Counted from the stretch's first letter, positions 21,816 to 34,535 are shown. The stretch is 64,000 nt of DNA from Obelidium mucronatum (GCA_025765595.1 JAIVFH010000032.1:62001-126000), one strand, 5' to 3'. The notes: generated by a model from the letters alone, not told the origin. Made by a program: numbers and translations.

Positions 21816-22630
21816 AATTTGGGAGCATTTGGTGTTCCAGTTGGAATCATCTCGGTCTTATTCCTTGCGTTTTCTTCAATCGCCTTGGTCCTTCCAACTG
21901 TATACACGGACGAAGCTGAATACGTTTTGGAAGATAACGTGACACTGGATCATGACGCATACGTTACTGCCTGTAACTACTATTTTTTCTTTCTTTCTTT
22001 GTATTTTTTGGGCAAACGTTGACTTTTATTTCCCGCTCTCTTGACAGATTTGCAAAACTTCAACTGGGCTCCAGTCGTTGTTTGCGGGGTCTTTATAGTT
22101 TCAAATCTGTTTTGGGTGTTGTATGCTTGCAAGTGGTTTAAAGGGCCTCCAATCGACACGGAAACCAAGTGGGCGCGGGAACTCCATTTAGCAGCGAGTA
22201 ATCGAGAAGCCAGTTCTGAGACTGTTGTTGAAAATGCTAAGGATGTTGAAGAGTTTATTGTTGTAAGGGGTTAAAAAAAAAGAAGTGGGAGGCTTTATAA
22301 AGCAGCTTATAGAATGAAATATATATGATTGCGTTGGAGCTTTTATTTTTATCAGCTTGAGCAAATTCTTTTTGTGGGTGGGTGTAATTTTTTTATTTAG
22401 CTAGAATCTAATAAGCTTGTATAAGATGAAAGCCATGTTTATTCTAAATTGTCAAATATCGGAAACCTCAGCAGCCTTGTCCCACTTTGTTTGCGTATCA
22501 ATAGGCGGTCCCTTGAACCATTTTCGCGCAGAAATAAACCAAGAAAAGGAGGAAAGGATATATACAGCCGCAACAACAACAGGCGCCCAGTTGAAGTTGA
22601 CCAAATCTGCCAAGAAAACGAAAAAAAAAA
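21816..22630. repeat. Segmental tandem duplication, unit 2
   Basis: Second copy of the block at 20974-21815, about 815 bp, with scattered substitutions and a shorter T tract. It contains the orphan 3' exons of permease A and the genuine last exon of permease B. Confidence 0.85.
21819..22274 (+). pseudogene. Orphan copy of the last two exons of permease A
   Basis: Encodes GAFGVPVGIISVLFLAFSS and, after an intron, DLQNFNWAPVVVCGVF to the terminal VEEFIVVRG. It is nearly identical to 20977-21463, with changes such as VLYACKW for VLNACKW. No 5' exons precede it. It is a fragment created by the tandem duplication. Confidence 0.85.
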
Positions 22631-24609
22631 ACATAAGCCATCGATATAAAAAACAATTCAACAATTTTCACTCGAAACCAATTGAAAAAAAAAAAAAAAC
22701 TTACAAGCTTCAGTATAAGCATCTCGGTCCAAAGTAACATTATCCGCCAACACGTATTCATTAGGATCCGTGTAGACTGTCGGCAGAACCAACGCAATCG
22801 AAGCAAAACATAGAAACAAGATTGAAACTATTCCCACTGGAACACCATAAGATCCAAGATTGAATGGCCCTTTTGGGAACTTGTCATTTCGAATGACACG
22901 AAGGATTATTGGGAAGAGGTACGACAAATAGATTCCAATGATCCCAAATGAATTGATTGCCGCGTACCTAATCACGCAAAAAAAAAAGTTGAGTTGTAAA
23001 AGCCAGCCAAAGTAAATAAAAAAAAACATTTTTGCCCCTTACATGGTGTTTGAATGCAAACTGGGAATCAAAATCACAGCATCAATCACAACAATAGCAA
23101 TTGTAGCCCGCACTGGAACCTGATTTCCACTTAAAGAATGAAGCCATGCACTTCCAGGCAGAGCTCCATCTCTCGAAAACGCAAACGCCATACGCGCATG
23201 CGTCATCAAAAGGCCAAACATATTGGAGATGGCCAGAAGCATAAGTAAAACGTTGAACACGACAGCGGCGTTTAAACCAACGCTGTTGAGGAAGATTGTC
23301 ATGAGGCCGTAAGATCCGTTCTCGTAAATCTCGCTGTAAATGGCGGGGTCGATTGTGCTCAGGATAAAGAAAAGGGCAAAGTATCCCGAAATAAAGGTCC
23401 CAATAATCGCGTATCCAATTGAACGAGGGCCTTGGACAGCTGGATTTTTGGTTTCTTCTGCGAGATGGGCTGCGGAATCGTATCCAGTGTAGGTCAAACA
23501 GGCTAGTAGAACAGAAATGGTGGCTGCCCAAGCGTCTGGGAAACCTGACAAGTTGCTCCATGTACTAAAGAGTTCACCCGCTGGAATTTTTGTTGGAGAT
23601 GCTGGGGGTTCGCTGCGTTAGGAAGTGCCGTTTGTTGGAATCAAAGTACGGCCTTACTAAAATAGACGCTAAGTACAATCACAGCAAGCCCAACAGCATT
23701 CAACCAAAAGCATGCTTTCCCCATCACGTTAATTGCTTTCGATCCAAAGGACGCCAAATATCCAGAAAAGGCAAGTCCTGAAACAGCAGCAAAAAGAGTG
23801 ATCACTTTGGACGTCCAAGTCCCTTGCTCGAAAAGAGGATTTTCTTGTGCAATAAAGCAGTTTACAAAGAATTGACCAAACGCGAAAGCCTGGTTTGGAA
23901 CAGTGTTCAGTTATAAAAACAAATATATTAACCGCAACTTACCGTTCCTGAGCACAACCCCGCCAGACCAAGGAAATTGAAGTATCCGGTCATATACGAA
24001 GCGAATGGAGCCCAGGTTGGACCCGCCAGAGATGCCGACCACTTTTTTGGAAGAAACGTCTCAGTCAGGAATACCCTCACTTCCGTTTCAACTCACGTAA
24101 TAAAGACCTCCACTTGTTGGATAACTTGATACGATTTCACTCATCGAAGCGGCAACAAAAGCTGAAAAGAGTGATACGATCGGCCTATAAATAGCAGCAG
24201 GTTCAGCACAGTTGGATAGCCACAGCTTGACCAGAAGAAGTTAATCCGAGTATACCAAGTCACGAGCATTCCTTGCGGACCTATAAGCGCACAAAAGGGA
24301 GCAGTGTTTAGTTATTCTGCGAGGAGCTCATCCCATGTGGCAGGATGGCACCAATTTGCTTCTTCAATTTGCGCAATCCTACCTCCAGCTCCAAGGCCCA
24401 TGTAAATCAAGGGAAGAACTGACATTGGCTCACTCAAAATCGTAAAAGCAACACCAAAGTTTGCAAAGGCATCCAAGGCACGGTAGAGTTCCTTTGAACA
24501 GTCACTCAGTTGCTGTTTTTAGAAAAAAAAATATTGCCACAGAGAGAACCTGCTTATATCCGAGCTGCTTGAGGCGGTTTTCGTCGTCCTGGTTGTCCGT
24601 TGAGCTCAT
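22452..24609 (-). CDS. APC-superfamily amino-acid permease B
   Basis: Convergent paralogue of permease A with the same exon plan. Start MSSTDNQDDENRLKQLGYKQ at 24609, an intron, then ELYRALDAFANFGVAFTILSEP. The central exon (23551-23039) carries YTGYDSAAHLAEETKNPAVQGPRSI and HARMAFAFSRDGALPGS. The following exons give YAAINSFGIIGIYLSYL, DKFPKGPFNLGSYGVPVGI and DNVTLDRDAYTEA. The last exon ends DKAAEVSDI at 22452. Exon order and splice positions mirror A, so the pair arose by an inverted duplication. Introns in the 5' half (23590-24550) were placed by comparison with A. Substrate unknown; the general family is amino acids, GABA, choline or polyamines. Confidence 0.82.
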
Positions 24610-25034
24610 AAGTGTTTGGAGCTTGGAAATCTGCTTGGAAATTATTTTTTCCGAAAGCGTGCCCCCCAAGAAATAACAAACATATTCAACAAGCTACTCT
24701 ATTCCAGGAGATTCCTTCCGTTCGATTAAATATCGGAAGAATCAGTTCTAAGTTATATGAGGTCCAAAACTAAAATGTATTTCAAGTTGCCGGTTGGCGA
24801 TGACATGAAAGAGCTGAATGCAGGTAGCTATTTTGAGATATAATAGTTTCGAAGCTATGTGGTTATGACTGGATTTGAAATCCGACCCAGAAACGATGGC
24901 GCCATCGTCCCGTGTCATCAGCGAAAAAAACAAAAATCGGGCTTGAGATGTCGCAATCCAAACAAAAAAAAAGTCTTCCTTTCGCTGATATCCATTTACC
25001 CTCTTTATCCAACCTGACCGGCCTCATCGTCTAA
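24610..25034. other. Divergent intergenic region (permease B / SulP1)
   Basis: No supported gene. It must contain both promoters. An A9 run lies at about 24964-24972. I see no CACGTG element here, unlike the upstream regions of the other two SulP genes. Confidence 0.4.
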
Positions 25035-27355
25035 ATGCCAATCGACGCCCAAGTTCCAGAGAGCCAGCTACTCAGCCTCAAGAAATCTGCCCTGGCTGCT
25101 GCCAGTGACATGCCAAAGCACTCGAAAGCATATTTGAAATCACTCTTTCCTATCGTGCAGTGGCTGCCGCGGTACAACTGGCAGTGGTTCATTGGGGACT
25201 TCATCGCCGGTGTCACCGTCGCTCTTGTTATCTTTCCCCAGGTAAGCAGATACTGCTTTAGATTATGGGTATACCAGATGTGACTTACGATGCTGGTTAT
25301 AGGCAATCTCATATTCCACCAAACTGGCAAACTTGCCAGCCCAATTTGGTCTCTATACCTCCTTCATTGGATGTCTTATATATGGCCTCTTCGCCACGTC
25401 TAAAGACGTAACCATTGGACCAACCGCACTGCTGTCTCTTTTGGTTGGGCAGGCCATCGCTGAATACATACCTGGCGCTACTCAAGCGCAACAAATTATC
25501 TACGCTATCACTCTTAGTTTCTGGGTGGGATTATTTCAGTTTCTCGTGGGGGTATTCAGACTTGGACTTCTTGTCGACTTTGTCCCAATTCCTGTCATTG
25601 CCGGTTTCACTTCGGGTGCTGGTATCCAAATCATTATTCAGCAACTGCCTGGTCTTCTGGGTATCAAGGGCGTAAATACCAACAATCCTCCGTACAAAGT
25701 GCTTGGAGACTTTTTCAGCTCCATCTCTGGAACATCCAAATATGACGCCATTCTGGGTGTAACGGCTCTCTTCTTTATTGTTGTTATCAAGTTCACTTTT
25801 GCACATCTTGCAAAGAAGCGAGACGTTCTCAAGTACATTGGGTTTCTACGTAATGCCATCGTCCTCATTGTTTACACCGGTGTCTCATATGCTCTCCGGG
25901 ATAGAAAAGATATTCCGTTTTCCATCGTCAAGTCAATTCCGTACGGGCTGTCTGACGTTCAGCACCCAAATTTGGAACTGCCATACGCTAAAACAATTTT
26001 CCCTGCCCTCCCTTCTATCTTTATTGTCTCGATTTTGGAGCACATTGCGGTCGTTAAGACATACGGCCGTGTCAATGGTTACAACACCAACTCGAACCAG
26101 GAAATTGTGGCAATCGGTTTAACCAACTTCCTTGGATCATTCGCCGGTGCCTTCCCTGCAACTGGCTCTTTTTCGCGATCTGCCATCAAATCAGCTTCAG
26201 GTGTCAAGACGCCGTTAGGTACTTTCATCACTGGTATCTTGGTCATTATTGGACTGTTCACCATCACCGACGTCCTGTACTACATTCCAAACGCCGTCTT
26301 GTCTGCCATCGTCATTGCTGCCATCTTTGAATTGTTTGTAAACTTCAAAATTCTCAAGAGTGTCTTGGATGTTGAAAGTATGTTTTCGCTTTCTGTTCGT
26401 CAGCTCGATTCTAACGATTTTCTTAGTCACCGACTTTATTGGATTCTTCATTGCATTAATTGTCACTTTCGTTTCCTCTATCGAAAATGGAATCTACACT
26501 TCCGTTGGCTGGTCGCTCTTTGTCCTTCTCTTCCGCATTGCCCGTCCTAGAATTAAAATCCTCGCACGCACTCCATCTGGAAACTGGGTCGACCCCGAAT
26601 TGCAAGCATACAAGAGAGACGCCGCGTCTCTCACAAAGGCCCCAGAAGGGATCCTTGTATTCAAGATTGAGGAATCCCTAACATACCCGAACTCTGGCTT
26701 CTTTATTGACAAGCTCAAAGAAACTGTGTTGGATAACTTCAGATACTCGAGCACTGCTAGCACGCGGCCGGCGGATAAAGTTTGGAGTGATGATACCGAG
26801 CAACGTGCGTTAGAAAGAGAAAAGAAGGGTCTCAAGTCTCTCCCAGCTCTGCGGGCCGTGATTTTAGATTTCAGTGCCGTCAACAATGTGGACTATACTG
26901 GTCTTCAAGCGTTACTGGATTCGAAAGACGACTTGGCTAGATATGCTGGGCGACCAGTGCCGTTCCACTTTGTCAATGTCCACAATGTGCACATAAATAC
27001 ATTGGTTCGAGTGCCTGGAACAGCTACAGGTGCAAGCGTTGATGCCACACCAGGTGCTCCACAGCAGCAAAGCAAGAACTTCTTGCGAAAGTTCAAACAA
27101 AGCTCCAGTGCGGGGAGCGAGACTGATTCTCGACATGACCGCTTTGCAAAGTCATTTGACTACTTTCATTATTCCATTGACGAGGCTATTGAGGCGGCTG
27201 ACGAGGAAACAAAAGTAGTTGACGAGGAAATCACAATCATTACTGGGAGTCACGCCGAATCTTCATCAGGATATCTGGTTTCGACTGGGCAAGAAGGCAA
27301 TGTTTTATACATTAAGGCCGATTGCGCCTATTTCTTAATCTTGGGGTATTTATAA
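25035..27355 (+). CDS. SulP-family sulfate permease 1
   Basis: High-affinity-type sulfate transporter (Sul1/Sul2 family), plasma membrane, proton-coupled. Start MPIDAQVPESQLLSLKKSA at 25035. Exon 1 ends ..VTVALVIFPQ. After the intron, AISYSTKLANLPAQFGLYTSF and ATSKDVTIGPTAL follow (family signature). Then come VPIPVIAGFTSGAGIQI, LEHIAVVKTYGRVNGY, NFLGSFAGAFPATGSFSRSAIKSASG and membrane helices up to VLDVES. A second intron (about 26380-26426) leads into the last helices. A cytoplasmic STAS domain follows (EGILVFKIEESLTYPNSGFF, AVILDFSAVNNVDYTGLQAL). The C-terminal tail is longer than in the other two SulP proteins here and ends with a hydrophobic stretch at 27355. Confidence 0.93.
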
Positions 27356-27878
27356 CCTATAAAATAAATATGGCTTGAATAATTCAATCAATATTGACTA
27401 AATATATGGGCTTAACCCGTGTCTGGTTTTTGTTGCTGAGATGGTCCTGCAACCGTGCTCGAGCACAGAAAGGTACATGAGCTGCGTGATCTACTCCAAC
27501 CCTTTCTGATTTGAATCCTCTACCATGTCGCCAGTGCTGATCTGATGAAGTGCCACATCGAAAAGTACTATGGCATCATTGCACGGGTAAATGAGACAAC
27601 GTTACAGAAGCTTCAGTGATTTGAAAATTAGCATAAAAGACAGCTGCATTACGATCAGTTCATCAAAAGAGCGTTAATACAACTATCCTGTATGCCAAAC
27701 GACATAGTTTTACCTGCTTTGGATTGGAATATTGAATGGGCTTAACCCTTACAAGGTTGAAAAATCAAAATTTATCATGTCGCAATTGCACGGGGATCCA
27801 AGCACGTGCAATTGGCCAGCGAAGAATAAATAGCAACCGACTTCTCCATCCCTGTTCCAATAAAAGAACTTTAAATTG
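27356..27878. other. Intergenic region upstream of SulP2
   Basis: No supported gene. ATGGGCTTAACCC occurs near 27405 and again near 27736. A CACGTG motif is at 27803-27808 and a TATA-like AATAAATAG near 27825. Confidence 0.4.
27803..27808. promoter_or_regulatory. CACGTG (possible Cbf1 site) upstream of SulP2
   Basis: Palindromic CACGTG about 70 bp before the SulP2 start, with the same motif about 115 bp before SulP3. In yeasts, Cbf1 binds CACGTG at sulfur-assimilation genes. A 6-bp match is weak evidence alone. Confidence 0.3.
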
Positions 27879-29963
27879 ATGCCTTACGAAGAAGTTCCTG
27901 AATCTCAATTTGAATCCATCAAGCGGTCGGCGAAAGAGGCTGTCCAGGACTTGCCAAAAGCATCAGTGAGATACGCCAAGTCATTGTTCCCGATTGTCCA
28001 TTGGATGCCAAGATACAACTTGCAATGGTTCATTGGAGACTTTATCGCTGGATTCACCATTGCCCTCATTTTGTTCCCTCAGGTAATCAACTCATCTGTG
28101 CACGATTGGTAATTTTTCTAATAATAGCCCTTCCTCAGGCTATTTCATATGCAACAAAGCTTGCTGGACTCCCAGCTGAATATGGTCTATACACTGGATT
28201 CGTTGGTTGCTTGTTGTATTCTGTGTTCGCCACTTCCAAGGATGTTACGATCGGTCTCACTGCTGTTCTTGCTCTTGTGTTGGGTCAGTCCATCAACTCC
28301 AACTTGGGTTCCAAAGCCACTACCGCTGAGAAGGTCACTTTCGGTATCACAATGAGTTTCTGGGTCGGAATCATCCAGCTGTTCATTGGATTATTCCGTT
28401 TGGGTGTCGTTGTCGACTTTGTCCCTATCCCTGTCATTGCCGGTTTCACTTCGGGAGCTTGTATCCAAATTCAGATCCAACAACTGCCTGGTCTCTTTGG
28501 AGTAAAAGGAATCAACACCAACGAAAACCCTCCATACCAAATCTTGTACGACGTAACGCCATCGTTCTGATCGTCTACATTGGAGTTTCCTATGCTTTCC
28601 GTGACAGAAAAGACATGCCTTTCTCCATTGTCAAGACTATTCCGAAAGGTCTTTCTGGAATTCGTGGTCCTGACTTGTCTGGTTCATTTACATCCAAGAT
28701 CTTGCCGGCTGTTCCTTCCATCTTTATCATTTCCCTCTTGGAACACATTGCTGTTGTCAAGATGTACGGTCGTCAAAACGGATACACTGTCAACCCTAAC
28801 CAGGAAACCATTGCGCTCGGTTTAACCAACGTTATTGGATCGTTCATTGGAGCTCTTCCATCCACTGGTTCTTTCTCTCGTTCTGCCATTAAGTCTTCTT
28901 CTGGAGTCAGAACTCCGTTCGGTACTTTCTACACTGGTGTTCTCGTTATCATTGGTCTCTTTACTCTCACCGACGTGCTGTACTACATTCCAAGTGCTGT
29001 ATTGTCAGCAATTGTTATCGCCGCCATCTTTGAACTTTTTGTCAACTTCAAGATTCTCAAGAATGTGTTCCACATCGAGAGTACGTGTTAAACAAACGAG
29101 TATTTTATCGAATTCTGTATATTAATTAGTACGTTCCCTGTTCACTAGTTCTTGACGGTCTTGGATTCATGATTGCTTTGGTAGTCTGTTTGGTTTCCAC
29201 CATTGAAAATTCCTTGTACGCTTCTGTCGGTTGGTCTGTCCTCGTTCTCCTCGCCCGTGTTGCCAGACCAAAGGTGAAGATTCTTAAGCGTTCTGCTGCT
29301 GGTCCGTGGGTCGACCCATTGATTGAAGGCCCCAAGATCGCAAGCTCTGTGACTGACGCTCCAGAAGGAATCCTTGTCTTCAAGATTGAAGAATCCCTGA
29401 CCTACCCCAACTCTGGATTCTTTGCTGACCGCCTCAAAGAAACTGTCTTGGAAAAGTTTAGATATACCGGATCTATTAAGGCCGCTTCTGAGAAGATGTG
29501 GAGTGACGACACCCAGGAACGTGCATTGGCCCGTGACAAGCTTGGTCTCGAGACTCTCCCAGTTCTGCGCGCGATTGTTTTGGACTTTAGTTCAGTGAAC
29601 TACGTGGACTACACTGGTTTGCAAGCATTGCTGGATTCAAAGGACGACTTGACCAGATATGCTGGAAGACCTGTGCAGTTCCATTTTGTGAATGTGCACC
29701 GTGGATACTTGGGAACTGTTCTTCGTGTTCCTGGAATCACTACTACGGCTGCCAGCGTTGACGCTACGCCGTCAGCACAGGAGGGAAAAGCTGTTGGCGC
29801 ACTTTCCAAGTATTTCAAAAAGGGGGATGCAGTATCTATTCATGACAGCTTTGAACACAACTTGCAATACTTCCACTACACGATCGATGATGCTGTCGCT
29901 GCCGCTGATGAAGAAAGCCGATCGTATTTGACGGAAACTGTAGAGGTTGTTGCGAAGGAGTAA
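27879..29963 (+). pseudogene. SulP-family sulfate permease 2, disrupted by an internal deletion
   Basis: Very close paralogue of SulP3 (42680-44845). Start MPYEEVPESQFESIKRSAKE at 27879, an intron after ILFPQ (about 28084-28138), then normal SulP sequence up to NENPPYQIL near 28546. Here SulP3 continues for 49 residues (IDFLKAVG..., one to two membrane helices), but SulP2 jumps directly to RNAIVLIVYIGVSY, with five extra bases at the joint. The net loss of 142 bp shifts the frame and a stop follows within a few codons. The remaining membrane region and the STAS domain (EGILVFKIEESLTYPN, YVDYTGLQALLDSKDD) are intact to TAA at 29961. No GT-AG intron repairs the frame without losing more helices. 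Non-function is therefore likely, unless the gap is an assembly error. Confidence 0.72.
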
Positions 29964-30071
29964 TGTTTATAGATTATTAGATGGGAAATGTACTCTGCTT
30001 AAATAAACCTCTTGAATCAGTTGAAAGTGTTGTATCAGGAAGGAATTATTTTAAAAAAAAAAAGAAAAGAT

Positions 30072-31492
30072 ATGCAATCGAACCTCCGTCGCCTCGCCTT
30101 CCGACCGCCTTTACATGTTCGCTTCAACAGCGGCGGCGGAAACAACGTCAACTTCATTAGCGAATTCATGAAGAGTTACAAGCGGCAGGTTGCCGAGCAT
30201 CCAACGTTCCAACAAGACGTGAAGCTGTTGAGCGACAAATCTACGGAGATTGCCGAAAGTGATGCCATGAAAAGGGCTAAAGATGCGGCTGTGATGGGCG
30301 GGAAGGGTGCTTCGAAAGTGGCCGAAACGGTAAGCAACTTACTGGTGTTGCGTGAAGACTTATCGTTGCTGTTCGATCGACCAGGTTTCATACGCTGCAA
30401 GTAAAGTAGGCGAAGGTGTCAATGTTGTGCTTGATTCTGCGCCAGTTCAAGCTGTTGGAAAAGCAACTGTGATTGTTGGTCAGACTGTTGCAAAGGTGGG
30501 CCTTTGATGTCACTCCCACCTTTCGTACTTATGTTTTTTGCGCTCTATAGGCCGCTGAACCCATTCTAGAAACAAAGGCGGCGAAAGCGGTCGCAAAAGG
30601 AGTCGGATCTATCCAACAGGACTTGAGTTCGAATGCCCCAAATGCCCAATACATTGAATACAAAACGCCTGAACAGCGTGATGCCCTTCGTCAGCAACTA
30701 TTGGCTCGAAGAACAGTGAAGCCAGTATCTGCAAACCCTGAAGCTGGAAGTGCAATGGTTATGGCACAGGAAACGCAATGGCAGAAAAAGTGGAGGGAAT
30801 TCAATGAATCAAACCCATTGGCTCAAAACTTGACGCGGTTATCAAAAGACTTTGAAGAGAGCGAAAATCCAACTGTTGAAAGTATCAGGGACAAGTGGTA
30901 CCGAGTTAAATCTTGGTTTGATGAAACTGAAGAAGCAAAATGCATCACGGCTTTCAGAATGGTTGATCCCGGATTTAGAAAAGAAGAGTTTTTGGCTGAA
31001 ATGGCACAATTTGTGATTCCTGAAATTCTTGAAGGAAACTTGAAGGGAAACCTAGTTCCCATCAAAAAGTGGTGCAACGAAAAGGTGAGATTTTGAGAGA
31101 GTCACGTTTTGCCTTGATGTGCCCCAGCTAACGTAGTTCATATAAAGGTCTTTGCCGAAATTTCTGCATCAGTTGGACAACAGCGTGTTGCTAACTTGGT
31201 TTCTGACTGTAAACTTTTGGATCTCAATCAAGTTGACATCAAGAAACTCATGTTCTTGAATGAAGACAAGACCTTACCTGTAGCTGTCATCACTTTCCGT
31301 ACTCAGGAAGTGCTAATGTTCAGAGACAAGAAGACTGGGGAAATTAAACTTGGATCTGAAGATACCATTGACTCTGCTGTGTATGCTATTGCTATTACAA
31401 AAGATCAATGTCTGAGTCCAGAGATTCCGATTGATCCAGAAACCCTGGGATGGAGAGTCATTTCTTGGTCGCGATCAGGCGGAAAGTTCTAA
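30072..31492 (+). CDS. TIM44: TIM44, mitochondrial import motor subunit
   Basis: Peripheral matrix-side protein that tethers mtHsp70 to the TIM23 channel. Start MQSNLRRLAFRPPLHVRFNS at 30072 is an Arg-rich, acid-free mitochondrial presequence. It is followed by FISEFMKSYKRQVAEHPTFQQDVKLL, typical of Tim44. The C-terminal Tim44 domain has KDFEESENPTVESIRD, ITAFRMVDPGFRKEEFLAEM, VIPEILEGNLKGNL, and after the last intron FAEISASVGQQ, LLDLNQVDIKKL and WRVISWSRSGGKF. Introns lie near 30330-30386, 30496-30551 and 31086-31147. Length about 410 aa is as expected. An A-rich run just before the ATG may be part of a short 5' UTR. Confidence 0.93.
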
Positions 31493-31666
31493 GTTTTGGG
31501 AGGAAGCATGATGGTGTAAGGGTTTGTTGGGCGTTGTTTATCTTATCATTTTTATACAAAGGTCAAATATAATCGATCATACTATTTTCGAATTATCTCG
31601 TTTTATGATGTTTATGCAGTTGTGTGGGATTGTCCAATCAGAAGTCTTACAAAAGTTCCACACAAA

Positions 31667-34535
31667 ATGAGGAAACGCACAAAGATCGTACCCAACTCAT
31701 CAGAGAGCCATGAAATTGGTAGTATTATGCGACCCATTGCAACTGAGACTACAGCTCAGTTTTCTTATCAAAGCGGCCCATTTTCGCCATGTTCCGAAGA
31801 TTTCAGTCACGAGTCGTCCGAAGATACTCTTCAGACTACAGAATCAGTTGAAGAAAGTTTGGTGGAACTTGGATCCAAACTAGTTTTAGACTATGCTGAT
31901 CCGCCAATGACTCCACCTGCCGAAGGATCGGCTGCGTTCTATTCTGGAGAACGCGACCAGTGTAAATCACCACTTCGGCTTCCCGTCAGTACAATCTCAA
32001 CTGAGACTATCGATGATGAGAACGATATATTGCTGTTTGATAACTTTGAGTCGTCTCTGAATCTGGGAAAGTCAAGCCGATGCCCTTCAAACTCAAACAA
32101 CGCCAACAAGCGCATACATAATTCCAAATCGAGAAATAAGAGCAACAGCAGCAATGCATGGCATCCGTATATTACTGCTTCCAAACGTCCACACACGTCA
32201 ACCAAACTTCAAGACTCTACGGAACACAAAAGCGGCACGATTGCAGATCCACAGCCACCAGCCACAACACATACAGTATGTGGGTCACGAAAACTTCCTT
32301 TTGAGCTTTGGATCATTGTGTTTTCCTTCCTCCCACCAAAAGTCATGGCCCGAATCCTCAAGACATGTTCCATCTTTTCAATTATCGCGTTCGATCAAGT
32401 ATATTGGAAAAAAGCATGTCTTAATGCTGGAGTTGATTGTAGCTTGCTTCTACAAAGAGCGAAAAGGCAAGGGGTGCAGCTGGATGGATTCTCCTTGTCA
32501 TCATCAACAACAACTGTGATTCGAACAAGTCCTTATGTGAATGTTGCAGAATACTTATCCATCAATAAGCTCGAAATACACGACGCTGATGAGGGAATCG
32601 TTAGCGCCGCAACAGGATTGAAAAGGCGGTTGGTTGCCGATAACCAAACCAATATCACAAAATATTACCCAAGCAAAGCGGCCCCACCTCTCCAACCTCG
32701 TCAAAGGCGTAAAATAACTCCAACAGGATTTTCACACAATCATGAAGCCGTGGTTGTGGAAGCACAGCAGCCATGGTGGACACAGTCTAAATCCTTCTAT
32801 CCCAAACCGACCAACTGTATTCCAAATTTTCAAAGTGCTACCACCACTTCGAAAAAATCAAAATCCTTTCAAAAACTATCATGGTATCACGTCTATGCAT
32901 CCCAATTCAAAACACGGGCAACTTTCCTACAGTCACCTTACACTTTCCGTCGTCAAAACGCATCCCACGGACACGGAATAACTTGTATAGAAACCATCAC
33001 TGGGCTAACGACAGGCGAAGACTTAGTTCTCACTGGGTCTTGGGATGGGACCATGAAAGTGTGGAAATTGGTGTCGAGCCCCAAAATGAGCGAAAGCGCG
33101 AAAAGGGTATTGGATGGATTATGTTGGGACGAAATTATTCGAGGGAGAAAGCAGCAACGTAGAAGCGAGGAAAACGCCAATGGTTGGGATGAGAATACAG
33201 ATCAGGGAGAAATATATGATGAGGAGGAAGAAGAAGAAGGCGACAGTATTGGCCTGGAGGATTCGATTTGGTTGAGTGGGGTCGAGAATGATACCATGGG
33301 AATTGGCGAACTTGTGGAACACGTACATGGGGAGATCCTCAATTCTGCGGATGAGCAAAGCGATGTCAGACATAATATGGGCAGTAATCAAACCAAATCC
33401 TGGACCGGTGCCGGAAAGTACGAATTGGAGCTTGTTAAATCTATAGAAGCCTCTTGTAAGTGTAAACATTGAATGAAGTCATAACCTTTATCGACAAGAA
33501 CATCTCTTAGACCCAATCGAATGTATGTCTATCGATGGAAACCATCTAGTCACTGGAGGACGCGGCCCAACTCCACTCACATTATGGACTCTGTCGCCAT
33601 ACCCTAAAGTCATCCGCCATCTCACAGCAACCAAGCCATTCCTTCGCCCGCCTCATCAACATTCGTCCTCCCACATAACGTGCATACACGTTTCATACCC
33701 ATATGCAGTCACAGCTCAAAAACAACTCCTCCAAATCTGGCATCTCCCCACTGCAACCCTCCTTGCCGCCGTCTCCAAACAAACAGATTCCAACACAAGT
33801 TGTGTGAAACTCGTGCAAAACGAAAATACGGGTGTTTGGTGGATATTTGAAGCGTGTGCGTATGGATCCATATCCGTGTGGAAGATTGACAACCGCACAA
33901 CTCCAATACTATCAACAACTCCACGAAACAACAACCGAAACACTACAACACAAAATCAAGAACATCAAATCCCTTCCTCGATCAAAATCAAACCAATCCC
34001 GGATCCGCTAAGAAGTTCCCTCGAAGAAGCACGAGAAATCGAGTGTATCGTATACGGTGCCGAGGCATTAACGTTTATGGGAAGCTTCGAAACCATGGGT
34101 GGAATCAACAGCGCCCAAATCCGTGAAACAGGGGTCGAAAATCACTGGGAACTCTTGTGTGGGTTCAAGGATGGGAATATCCGTGGCTGGAATGTTGGCT
34201 TGAGCTGCAGCAACAGCGTTGACACCCCCTCCCAAGCAACGGATCCGGATGGCTACATGATAAATCAAATCACAATTAAAACCACGGGTTCCTTGTGTTC
34301 ATTGGGCGATTGGATCACGTGGTTGAATGAGGACCCCATCGCAGATGTAGTCATTGCAGGAGCCTGGGATGGAAGGATCCGTGTTTGGGATAAAAGAAAA
34401 AAAGCTCTGAGGCGATCTTTGGTTTCGGATATTCGAAGTGCTGTTTTGTGTTTGAAGACTGTGGGCGAGTATTTCTTGGTTGCTGGGAGTTATAATGGAT
34501 CTCTTGTTGTTTACGACTTCAGCAGGACAAAGTGA
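31667..34535 (+). CDS. F-box/WD40-repeat protein
   Basis: Large protein (about 935 aa) with a Ser/Asn-rich N terminus, one F-box (LPFELWIIVFSFLPPKVMARILKTCSIFSIIAFDQ) near residue 210 and divergent WD40 repeats toward the C terminus (LVLTGSWDGTMKVW, LVTGGRGPTPLTLW, IAGAWDGRIRVWDKR, LVAGSYNGSLVVYDF). It would act as a substrate receptor of an SCF ubiquitin ligase. ATG 31667 is chosen; the open frame upstream begins without ATG. One intron at about 33456-33510. Acidic patches (DEEEEEEGDS) and large insertions make the propeller irregular. It lies between sulfate permease genes, but I see no specific similarity to Met30. Confidence 0.78.

Noticed and set aside
27420..27780. Possible C/D snoRNA (TGATGA and CTGA boxes) upstream of SulP2
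   Set aside because: Box spacing and terminal stem do not fit. Short boxes occur by chance.
31667..34535. Assigning the F-box/WD40 protein as Met30 because it lies near sulfate permeases
   Set aside because: The WD repeats are divergent and no Met30-specific motif is seen. Proximity alone is not evidence.
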